A stretch of 64,000 bases of DNA. Origin: Hydrogenophaga taeniospiralis CCUG 15921 (lineage in GTDB: Bacteria > Pseudomonadota > Gammaproteobacteria > Burkholderiales > Burkholderiaceae_C). Location of the stretch: contig NZ_BCWR01000012.1 of the NCBI RefSeq assembly GCF_001592305.1, forward strand, positions 108,123 through 172,122, written 5' to 3'. Below the pieces are notes generated by a model. The model ran no database searches, was not told the origin of the DNA, and worked only from the letters and a program-made list of their open reading frames with translations. Shown here piece after piece: positions 17,445-24,741 of this stretch. The translations under genes and the position numbers were made by a program. Within the stretch, counting starts at the first letter, position 1. Each line of letters starts with the position of its first letter.

Positions 17445-18599
17445 TCAGCTGCGGCTCCGCGGCGTTTCCATCTGCTCGGCACCACCGTCCACCGGCTCGG
17501 CGGGCGCCTGCGTCCCGCCCACGGGTGAGGGCGCAACCCGTGGCTCTTCGAGCGCCACGTCCGCGCGCTGCCGGGGCAGGCACTGCGGGTACTCGTTCTG
17601 GATGAAGTGGATCAGCTGTTCGCGCACATGGCAGCGCAGGTCCCACGCGGCCGGGGCCGAGGCGGCGGTCACCAGGCAGCGCAGTTGCATGGCGCGCTCG
17701 CCCGCTTCGGTCACCTGCAGCAGCGCGAGCCGCCGGTCCCAGTGCGGGGACGACTCGCAGGCCTGCTGCAGCGCCTCGCGCAGCGGCTCCAGCGGCATGC
17801 GGTAGTCCACCCACAGGAACACGGTGCCGATGAGTTCGGAGGTGCTGCGGGTCCAGTTCTGGAACGGTTTTTCGATCCAGTGCTGCAGCGGCACGATCAG
17901 GCGGCGCTGGTCCCAGATGCGCACCACCACGTAGGTACCGGTGATTTCCTCGATCACGCCCCATTCGTTTTCGACGATCACCACGTCGTCGATGCGGATC
18001 GGCTGGCTCAGTCCGATCTGCAGGCCGGCGATGAGGTTGCCCAGCACCGGGCGCGCGGCGAAGCCCGCGATGATGCCGACCACGCCGGCCGAGGCCAGCA
18101 GGCTGGCGCCCACCTGGCGCACGGCGGGAAAGGTCATCAGCATCAGGGACACCCCGATCAGCACCACCAGGCCCTGCGACACGCGCGACAGCACCAGGGT
18201 CTGGGTCTGGATGCGGCGCGCCACGAGGTTGTCCGAGCCGACCAGCGGGTTGGCTTCGATCACGCCGCGGGCCACGCCATGCACGGCACGGGCCAGCAGC
18301 CAGGTGACAGCGCCGATCAGCAGCAGCGCCGTCCAGCGCTCGGCGCCAGGAAGCCAGGCCACGCCGGCGGGCACGCGCTGCCACACCGGGTTGAGCGCCA
18401 GCAGGTAGAGCAATACATGGGCAGGGGCCTGCACGGCCCTGCCCATGCTGGCGGTGACGGGTGCGGCGCGCGTGGCCCGCAGGAAAATGCGCTTGCCGAT
18501 CTGGTAGACGGTCTCGGCGACCAGCGCGACCAGCAAGGCCACGCCCAGGGTGGGCAACCAGTCGATCAGGGAGGGGGGCAACCAGCTGAAAAATTCCAT
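17445..18599 (-). CDS. MscS-family mechanosensitive ion channel
   Basis: This 384-aa protein has about four membrane helices (residues 10-35, 55-70, 88-108 and 135-158) followed by the MscS pore and beta-domain signature: GASLLASAGVVGIIAGFAA, then LGNLIAGLQIGLSQPIRIDD and WGVIEEITGTYVVVRIWD. Such channels release solutes under hypo-osmotic membrane tension. The C-terminal 45 residues are Pro/Ala/Glu-rich and probably disordered. It converges on the epimerase gene across repeat copy F. Confidence 0.92.
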   Translation of the reverse strand: MEFFSWLPPSLIDWLPTLGVALLVALVAETVYQIGKRIFLRATRAAPVTASMGRAVQAPAHVLLYLLALNPVWQRVPAGVAWLPGAERWTALLLIGAVTWLLARAVHGVARGVIEANPLVGSDNLVARRIQTQTLVLSRVSQGLVVLIGVSLMLMTFPAVRQVGASLLASAGVVGIIAGFAARPVLGNLIAGLQIGLSQPIRIDDVVIVENEWGVIEEITGTYVVVRIWDQRRLIVPLQHWIEKPFQNWTRSTSELIGTVFLWVDYRMPLEPLREALQQACESSPHWDRRLALLQVTEAGERAMQLRCLVTAASAPAAWDLRCHVREQLIHFIQNEYPQCLPRQRADVALEEPRVAPSPVGGTQAPAEPVDGGAEQMETPRSRS

Positions 18600-18627
18600 G
18601 CCGGTTTATAGCCCGGACCGCGAAGGC

Positions 18628-18876
18628 TCAACCAACGCCGACGCTTGCGCCTTCGCCCGGCTCGCGGTCGCGTTCGTCCGCCTTGCGGAACACGACCTCG
18701 CCCGTGGGCACGTGCACCACGCGGATTTCACGGCCGCCCGGCACGGTGTGGCTCTTGGCGGCCACCACCACCGCCAGCTCGCCGTCGTCCAGCCAGATTT
18801 CCGCGTGACCCGACTCGGGCAGCAGCGGACTCACGATGGGGGATTCGCTCTCGATGCGGTAGGTCTGGCCTGACAT
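18628..18876 (-). CDS. small hypothetical protein
   Basis: This 82-aa acidic protein (MSGQTYRIESESPIV, WLDDGELAVVVAAKSH, REIRVVHVPTGEVVFRK) starts at an ATG with GGAG about 7 nt upstream. I do not recognise a family. The alternating hydrophobic pattern suggests a compact beta-rich fold. It lies 28 bp upstream of the mscS gene on the same strand and may be cotranscribed with it. Confidence 0.65.
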   Translation of the reverse strand: MSGQTYRIESESPIVSPLLPESGHAEIWLDDGELAVVVAAKSHTVPGGREIRVVHVPTGEVVFRKADERDREPGEGASVGVG

Positions 18877-19179
18877 GGTGAACTCCGTTAGGGGTAAGCG
18901 CCGAATCGTGAACCGACAAGTTTCCGATCACTCCCTGGCCGCTTCTGTGCGGTATCGCACACAAGTGCCCTCACCACGCCCGCCGGTCACCGGGTTCGGT
19001 TGTCGCCGGGTGGGCCGTGGAGCGCGTAGTGTGGGCGTTGTGGGGGCGGCGCGCAACGGGCTGCCCGCGTACCCCCACGCGCGGGCAGGTCTGTCGCGCA
19101 CGCCCAGGCCGGAAAATGGGAACCTCTGACTGCAAGAGCGCGGACAAGGTCACACACACCGTTACACAAGAGAGATTTC
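18877..19179. promoter_or_regulatory. 303-bp divergent intergenic region with a 16-bp palindrome
   Basis: It contains the perfect palindrome TGTGCG-GTAT-CGCACA at 18946-18961 between the small hypothetical gene and ndh. A regulator site is likely but the regulator is unknown. No further gene is visible. Confidence 0.4.
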
Positions 19180-20478
19180 ATGAACATTCGCATCGTGATC
19201 GTGGGCGGCGGCGCAGGCGGCCTGGAACTGGCCTGCAAGCTGGGCCGAAAACTCGGCGTGGAACAGGTCACCCTGGTGGACCAGCAGCTGTTCCACATCT
19301 GGAAGCCTTCGCTGCACGAGGTGGCCGCGGGCACGCTGGACATCCACCAGGAAGGCCTGTCGTACGAAATGCTGGCGCACGACAACCGCTTCAACTTCTG
19401 CCTGGGCGCCCTCACCGGGCTGGACCTGGCGCGCAAGGAAATCCAGGTGGCGCCGGTGCTGGACGAACACGGCGAAGAGCTGGTGCCAGCCCGCCGCCTG
19501 GCCTTTGATCAGCTGGTGGTGGCGGTGGGCAGCACGGCCAACCACTTCAACGTGCCCGGGGCGGCCGAACACACGCTGTCGCTGAACCGGCCGGCCGACG
19601 CCGAACACTTTCGCCTGCGCATGCTCAAGCTGCTCACGGCCGCCGAGCTGCGCAAGAGCGCGGGCACACCGGGCCAGGTGCGCATCGTCATCATCGGTGG
19701 CGGCGCCACCGGCGTGGAGCTGGCCGCCGAACTGCGCGAGGCCAGCGTGGTGCACTCGCGCTACGGCTTTCGCCGGCTCGACCCGCAGCGCGACGTGCAG
19801 ATCACCCTGATCGAAGGCGCAGAGCGCATCCTCGCGCCCCTGCCCGAAAAAGTGTCGCAGGCGGCCACGACGCTGCTGAAAGAACGCCATGTGGCGGTCG
19901 AGACCGGTTGCCGCGTGGCGCGCATCACGCCGACCCAGGTGGAAGACGCCGAGGGGCGCGTGTTCCCCGCCGACCTCGTGGTGTGGGCCGCCGGCATCAA
20001 GGCGCCCGAGATGCTGGCCACGCTGGGCCTGCCCACGAATCGCAGCGGACAGCTGGAGGTGGAGCCGACGCTGCGGGTGAAGGGCCAGACCGACATCTTC
20101 GCCCTGGGCGACTGCGCGGCCTGCCCCACCGCCAGCGGCGGCTGGGTGCCCCCGCGCGCGCAGGCCGCGCACCAGCAGGCCAGCCACCTCTACCAGACGC
20201 TGACGGCACGCGCCATGGGTCGGCCCGAACGGAACGGCGCCTATGTCTACCGCGACCACGGCTCCCTGGTGTCGGTGGGCACGCAGACCTCGGTGGGCAA
20301 CCTCATGGGCAACCTGTTCCGCTCCACCTGGTATGTGCAGGGTGCGCTGGCGCGCACGATGTACGTGAGCCTGCACCTGCTGCACCACCAGGCGGTGCTG
20401 GGCAGCCTGCGCACCGCCGTGCTGGCGGTGGCGCGCTTTCTCGTCAAGCGCGCCACGCCGCTGGTCAAGCTGCACTGA
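19180..20478 (+). CDS. ndh: type II NADH dehydrogenase (NDH-2 family FAD oxidoreductase)
   Basis: This 432-aa two-dinucleotide-binding-domain flavoprotein has GGGAGGLELA near the N-terminus (FAD), VIIGGGATGVELAAELRE around residue 168 (NADH), and DIFALGDCAACP near residue 307 (FAD). The C-terminal amphipathic region could anchor it to the inner membrane. NDH-2 transfers electrons from NADH to quinone without pumping protons. Length fits the family. Confidence 0.9.
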   Translation: MNIRIVIVGGGAGGLELACKLGRKLGVEQVTLVDQQLFHIWKPSLHEVAAGTLDIHQEGLSYEMLAHDNRFNFCLGALTGLDLARKEIQVAPVLDEHGEELVPARRLAFDQLVVAVGSTANHFNVPGAAEHTLSLNRPADAEHFRLRMLKLLTAAELRKSAGTPGQVRIVIIGGGATGVELAAELREASVVHSRYGFRRLDPQRDVQITLIEGAERILAPLPEKVSQAATTLLKERHVAVETGCRVARITPTQVEDAEGRVFPADLVVWAAGIKAPEMLATLGLPTNRSGQLEVEPTLRVKGQTDIFALGDCAACPTASGGWVPPRAQAAHQQASHLYQTLTARAMGRPERNGAYVYRDHGSLVSVGTQTSVGNLMGNLFRSTWYVQGALARTMYVSLHLLHHQAVLGSLRTAVLAVARFLVKRATPLVKLH

Positions 20479-20508
20479 GCGCGCCACGATCCCATGAAGT
20501 GGCGCTCA
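20476..20508. terminator. hairpin between convergent ndh and hipA
   Basis: TGAGC and GCCAC pair with GTGGC and GCTCA around an 11-nt loop, with a 2-nt bulge. There is no T-tract. Its position just after ndh and before the hipA stop fits a bidirectional terminator. Confidence 0.35.
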
Positions 20509-20558
20509 CGCAGCTTCAAGGCCCATGCGTCGGACAACGCGGACCTGAATGCGATCGT

Positions 20559-21818
20559 TCAGCAATACGCCTTGCGCTGCAGGCGCAGGGCATCGCGGTC
20601 GATGCTGGCGCGCAGTATTTCCAGGTCGGCAACGCTCACACCCAGTTGCGTGAAATGCGCTTCCCACCCATCCACCGTGCGCGCGACCTGTTGGATCAAC
20701 TCAATGGCCCGCGCCCTTTTGATGCCGAACTCGCTCAACTCCGTCAACGCGTTGTCCAGGCTCGACGCCGCTCCAGCGCTGCCCACCGACATGGCCTGGT
20801 AGCCCAGGTTCTGCAGCGTGGGCACCACGTCGTAGGCCGGGGTCAGTTCGTGGTAACCGTCGAACGTCAGCCGCACGCTGTGGTTGCGCTCGTGGTCGTC
20901 GGTGTTGTCCATGAGGATGTTGAACACCATGCGCCGGAACAGCTCTTCGCGCATCGCGCCCTGCCGGTCCGGGTGGCCCAGGCGCAGCAGCACCGTGGCC
21001 AGCGCGCCGTAGCTCTCGGGCAGGCGCGCTGCGCGCAACAGCGTCTTGGCCGACAGGCAGTGCAGGCGAATGTCGCCCAAACGGTCGAACCGCTCAATGG
21101 TCAACGCATGGCGGGTCTTGCCGTGGCGCGACGGCAGGGGAAGCACGCCGGTGGTCGCCACATGCATGCCCGCCATCGCAGCCAGCGTCAGGGTCGCGTG
21201 CTCCACCAGCGGCGTGTCCACCGCGTCGTCCAGTTCGCTGAACTTCACCACGCAGGGGCCGGCATCGGTTTGCAGCAAAGCCTTGGGGCGCGCTCCGCCC
21301 AGGGTCACGCCGGGCTGGATCAGGCGCTGCAGGTCCGCCGTGATCGGGGCCTGGGTCTGCACGTCTTCGACGGCGGCGCTGAGCCGAGCGAGATCGCCGA
21401 GCACCGGATAGGGCCCCAGGCGGCGTGGGATGTATTGCTCGGCCGACACCGAAACCCCGAGCGCACCGAAGCGGTCGTCACCCGCGAACAGCAGCATTTC
21501 CAACACCGACAGGCGCGCCGGACGCTCGATCTGGCGAATGATGCGTTCGCCCCAGCGGTCCGGTCGCGCGTCGTCGATCGCGCCCGGCGCACTGCCTTTT
21601 TCACCCGCAGAAAAAGTCTGGCCCTCCACCAGAGGCAAGTCCTCGCTCAATGGAAACTGCCACCACGATGCGTCGTAGGCAAAGGTGGCGCAGTCGGGCA
21701 CCAGTTGGGACAGCTGGAGCTTGCCCACCAGGGTGGGCACCGCCGGGTTGACCAGGGCCCAGACGAACAGCGTGTCCTGCGGCACATAGCTGCCCGCGGT
21801 GATGGCGGGCGCGCTCAT
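20559..21818 (-). CDS. hipA: HipA-family serine/threonine kinase toxin
   Basis: This 419-aa protein has the HipA N-terminal subdomain (SVLEMLLFAGDDRFGALGVS, 104-123), the P-loop-like GGARPKALL (174-182), Lys192 in VVKFSE, the catalytic loop TDDHERNHS (306-314; Asp307 and Asn312 correspond to E. coli HipA Asp309 and Asn314) and the metal-binding Asp330 in PAYDVV. All kinase residues appear present, so it should be active. HipA toxins phosphorylate tRNA synthetases or related targets and are held by HipB. Its ATG overlaps the antitoxin stop (ATGA). Confidence 0.9.
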   Translation of the reverse strand: MSAPAITAGSYVPQDTLFVWALVNPAVPTLVGKLQLSQLVPDCATFAYDASWWQFPLSEDLPLVEGQTFSAGEKGSAPGAIDDARPDRWGERIIRQIERPARLSVLEMLLFAGDDRFGALGVSVSAEQYIPRRLGPYPVLGDLARLSAAVEDVQTQAPITADLQRLIQPGVTLGGARPKALLQTDAGPCVVKFSELDDAVDTPLVEHATLTLAAMAGMHVATTGVLPLPSRHGKTRHALTIERFDRLGDIRLHCLSAKTLLRAARLPESYGALATVLLRLGHPDRQGAMREELFRRMVFNILMDNTDDHERNHSVRLTFDGYHELTPAYDVVPTLQNLGYQAMSVGSAGAASSLDNALTELSEFGIKRARAIELIQQVARTVDGWEAHFTQLGVSVADLEILRASIDRDALRLQRKAYC

Positions 21819-22270
21819 GGTGCCGATTTCCGGGATGCCTGCAACAGCGACGCCAGCCCGGCGGCAGTGGGATGGCTGGTACTGGAAACCACCGGCGTGG
21901 ACGGTGGCGCATGGGAGGGCACCCGGGCACCCGCCCGGGGACTGGCCGGCTTTCTGGACCGGAGCTTCTGGCGAACCTGGGTGACTTCGCGCTCCAGCGC
22001 CGCGTGATCGTTGGCCGGGGCCACCAGGTCCGCCAGGCCGACGGTCTGGTTGATCAGCCACAGGCACATCACATACGAGGCCATTGCCACGGACGGGTCC
22101 CCGCGCTCGATGCGGGCCATGGTCGGCGGCGACACCCCCAGCTTCCTGGCCCATTGCAACTGCGTCTCGCCGCGCCTCTTGCGGGCAACGACGATGTTCT
22201 GCGCCAGGCGCTCAATCTCCTGAAGGACGGCCTGGGGGTAGGCTGCGGGGCTGATGTTCTGTTTGGGCAT
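21815..22270 (-). CDS. hipB: HipB-like HTH antitoxin
   Basis: This 151-aa protein has an XRE-type HTH at about residues 24-72 (RKRRGETQLQWARKLGVS, then TMARIERGDPSVAMASYVMC) and a long Ala/Ser/Pro-rich C-terminal tail (about residues 105-151). It is longer than E. coli HipB (88 aa), so the tail may add a toxin-binding function. It is translated before the kinase with a 4-nt overlap. The upstream region carries inverted TCTATGTATG elements that are its probable operators. Confidence 0.85.
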   Translation of the reverse strand: MPKQNISPAAYPQAVLQEIERLAQNIVVARKRRGETQLQWARKLGVSPPTMARIERGDPSVAMASYVMCLWLINQTVGLADLVAPANDHAALEREVTQVRQKLRSRKPASPRAGARVPSHAPPSTPVVSSTSHPTAAGLASLLQASRKSAP

Positions 22271-22444
22271 ACATAGAAGTTTTAAAAACTCAAATTAAAC
22301 AAAATCTATGTATGTTTATAGCAGGAACAAGCGCACGCCTCAACCATGCGAGCACTCACTCCCGACCGGAATCATCCGGTAAGCACAGGCCCATCGAACA
22401 ACATAGATGAATTTTTATTCGTCAAAAAATAATATCTATGTATG
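22268..22444. promoter_or_regulatory. hipBA promoter with two inverted pairs of a TCTATGTATG element
   Basis: An inverted pair with perfect 10-bp arms lies at 22268-22277 (CATACATAGA, overlapping the hipB start) and 22305-22314 (TCTATGTATG), 27 bp apart. A second inverted pair lies at 22401-22408 (ACATAGAT) and 22434-22441 (ATCTATGT), 25 bp apart. The stretch is strongly AT-rich relative to its surroundings. HipB autorepression through widely spaced palindromes is known for this family. Confidence 0.6.
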
Positions 22445-22456
22445 TTCATGCCCGAC

Positions 22457-23008
22457 TTACGAACGCAGCTCAGGCGGCGGCGTGACCACCACTTGACCAT
22501 CCTTCACCGGCAACGTGGCGCCCGGCTGGAAGGAGGTGCGCACCTTGCCTTCCTGGCCTTCGAGCCGGTAGGTCACGTCGTACCCGACCAGCCTTTGCGA
22601 TTTGAGCTTCACCGTCCTGCAGCGGCGCTCGGTCGTCGTGACCACGTCGTTCCGTTGCATGTTCTTTTGCACTTGGTTACCCGCGTAACCCCCGGCCACC
22701 GCCCCGGCCACGGTGGCCAGCTTCTTGCCGTTGCCGCCGCCGATGTTGCTGCCCAGCAGACCACCTGCCACGCCACCGATCAAGGTGCCCGCGACACGGT
22801 GCTCGTCCTTCACTGGTGCCTGATGCCGCACCTGCACGTTATCGCAGCGCTCCCGCGGTGTCACCACGGTTTGCGTGACCTCTTTCACCGCGACCACGTC
22901 GGCGAACTTCGGCTTGTTCAACGCCTCGTACCCGGTCACGGCACCGGCCCCAAGCACCACCATGGCCAACCCACCCACGGCGATCCCCTTCATCATTGAC
23001 TTGTCCAT
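22457..23008 (-). CDS. glycine-zipper surface-antigen-like envelope protein
   Basis: This 183-aa protein has an N-terminal hydrophobic segment (KGIAVGGLAMVVLGAGAV) and a glycine-zipper block VAGTLIGGVAGGLLGSNIGG followed by KLATVAGAVAGGYAGNQVQ, typical of the 17-kDa antigen/SlyB-like family. The C-terminal part (CRTVKLKSQRLVGYDVTYRLEG) is the usual beta domain. No lipobox cysteine is seen, so it is probably inner-membrane anchored. The ATG at 23008 has AGGAG upstream. It may respond to envelope stress. Confidence 0.82.
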   Translation of the reverse strand: MDKSMMKGIAVGGLAMVVLGAGAVTGYEALNKPKFADVVAVKEVTQTVVTPRERCDNVQVRHQAPVKDEHRVAGTLIGGVAGGLLGSNIGGGNGKKLATVAGAVAGGYAGNQVQKNMQRNDVVTTTERRCRTVKLKSQRLVGYDVTYRLEGQEGKVRTSFQPGATLPVKDGQVVVTPPPELRS

Positions 23009-23179
23009 ATAGACACTCCTTGTGTTGTGTTGTCTGGAGGGCAATGTAGGACGGTCGTGTCAACGCATGATGACCAATGGTGTCCAAATGCTGCAGCTTG
23101 GCGCCCGGCACATCCGATGATTCGAGGACTACAACAAAGTTGGGCTGATAGAACGGACCAAGCCAAACGGAGTACCACG

Positions 23180-23566
23180 ATGAATGACACCACCGTCACG
23201 CGACTGCTTCCGAACATCTGCACGGACAAGATGGAAGAGACTCGCGATTTCTATATGGAGTTGCTCGGTTTTGTCGTTGGTTTCGAGCACAAGGGCTGGT
23301 ACATCCAGATGGCGTCGCCCGAAAAACCCGAACTTCAAATCGGCATCGTGCGCCTCGACCATGAGTTCACACCACGGCCTTTCCAGCATCCACCACAGGG
23401 CGTCATCATCTCTGTGCAGGTCGAAGATGTTGAAGCCACGTACGCTGCAGTGAAAGCCCGCGATTTTGAAGTGGTGCAAGGCATCTGCGATGAAGAATTC
23501 GGGATGAGGCGGTTTATGGTCGCGGACCCGAACGGCTTGCTTGTAAACGTGTTTTCGTTTCCATAA
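23180..23566 (+). CDS. VOC-superfamily (glyoxalase/bleomycin-resistance fold) protein
   Basis: This 128-aa protein has two beta-alpha-beta-beta-beta modules. Segments are LLPNICTDKMEETRDFYMEL, EHKGWYIQMASPE and FGMRRFMVADPNGLLVNVF with the terminal DPNG motif of the family. Metal ligands of classical glyoxalase I are only partly present, so the reaction is not predictable. ACGGAG lies 8 nt before the ATG. It is divergent from the glycine-zipper gene. Confidence 0.85.
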   Translation: MNDTTVTRLLPNICTDKMEETRDFYMELLGFVVGFEHKGWYIQMASPEKPELQIGIVRLDHEFTPRPFQHPPQGVIISVQVEDVEATYAAVKARDFEVVQGICDEEFGMRRFMVADPNGLLVNVFSFP

Positions 23567-23601
23567 GCTTGCGCCCACCAAGGCGCTACGCCCGACGCCA
23601 A

Positions 23602-24282
23602 ACCGCTGCACGGATTCGCCTGAACTCGAACCTGGGCCACGACACCAACTTCATGAACCTGCTGGACTGCAGCGCCGCCGTCGCCGTACCCGCCGGCATG
23701 TTCACCAGCGACGACGCAGCCGTGCCCTGGGGGGGTGACCCTCTGCGCGCTGGCGCACAAGAACGTGCCCCTGCTGCGCCTGGCCGACCGCTTCCACCGC
23801 GCGCAGGCGGCGCTGTCACTCGGCGCCACCGCCGCGCCGCTGGCCGACACCCCCGCCATCGGCACAGGGCTGCCCAAAGGCAGCCACACCGCCGGCACCG
23901 TCAAGGTCGCGGTCTGCGGCGCACACCTCAGCGGCCTGCCGCTCAACTGGCAACTCACCCAACGCGGCGCGCGCCTGCTCGGCGCGGTCCAGTCCGCACC
24001 CGAATACAAGTTCTACGCCCTCGCCGGCGGCCCGGTCCAGCGGCCCGGCATGGTGCGCGTCGCTGAAGGCGGCGCCGCGATCGACATGGAAGTCTGGGAA
24101 GTGCCGGCCGAACATTTCGGCAGCTTCGTCGACGGCATCCCCGCCCCGCTGGGCATCGGCAAGGTCAAGCTGGCCGATGGGTCTTGGGTGAGCGGGTTTG
24201 TGTGCGAGGCGGTTGGTGTGGAGGGGGGACCGACATCACTTCGCTGGGCAGCTGGCGGACTTGGTTAGAGCAGCAGGGCTGA
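23602..24282 (+). pseudogene. allophanate hydrolase remnant (C-terminal part, two frameshifts)
   Basis: The first piece matches the end of an amidase-signature domain (NLGHDTNFMNLLDCSAAVAVPAG). A run of seven G at 23729-23735 then shifts the frame. The second piece is the allophanate hydrolase C-terminal domain (VCGAHLSGLPLNWQLTQRGA, GMVRVAEGGAAIDMEVWEVP, then AEHFGSFVDGIPAPLGIGK). A six-G run at 24223-24228 shifts back, after which TDITSLGSWRTWLEQQG and a stop follow. The N-terminal amidase domain of about 400 residues is absent. One extra G followed by one missing G restores the original frame. The truncation is real; the shifts could be mutations or homopolymer read errors. Confidence 0.8.
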
Positions 24283-24303
24283 ATGCCAGTTGCAATGACG
24301 ATG

Positions 24304-24741
24304 TCAAAAGTGTGAGGCGGAGATTCCAAGCCTTACCGGCAAATCAGAACTAAGGCGGCAGTAAAACTGGGGTGGATGGAAGCCTGGAATTGCCTCCCTG
24401 AGAGCATCAAGGGTAACGGGGGTCTTCAATGTCTTTGAGCCCGATAAAGCCATGGCCGACGCCACTCCAGATCCTTCAAAGTAGGCCATGAACTCAGATT
24501 TTCTGAGGCCAGACACGGCCCCATACTTTCGCCAAACCGTGTTCGGCGCAGCTGAATAGGTCGTCCCAACTGTGGCAAAGCCAACCACTGCGCCGACAGG
24601 CTTCTTCACGTAAAGCCAAACAGTTGAGCCCGGCTCAACATGCATTGTTCTGCGTCTGAGCTCCACTTGCTTGGTGCCTGCGAGGATGTTTGTTGCATGG
24701 CGCTCTTCGAGTGATATGAGCACATGCTGAGGGGATTGCAT
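24304..24741 (-). CDS. small ASCH/PUA-fold domain protein
   Basis: This 145-aa protein begins MQSPQHVLISLEERHATNIL and contains AGTKQVELRRRTMHVEPGST, then VWLYVKKPVGAVVGFATVG, the pattern of ASCH domains (PUA-like RNA-binding fold): a Lys/Glu near the start of the barrel and a Gly-rich strand. Its ATG overlaps the stop of the large upstream gene by one base (TGATG), so the two are a coupled operon. The upstream protein also ends in an ASCH-like region. An RNA or modified-nucleotide ligand is inference. Base composition is lower in GC than flanking genes. Confidence 0.75.
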   Translation of the reverse strand: MQSPQHVLISLEERHATNILAGTKQVELRRRTMHVEPGSTVWLYVKKPVGAVVGFATVGTTYSAAPNTVWRKYGAVSGLRKSEFMAYFEGSGVASAMALSGSKTLKTPVTLDALREAIPGFHPPQFYCRLSSDLPVRLGISASHF

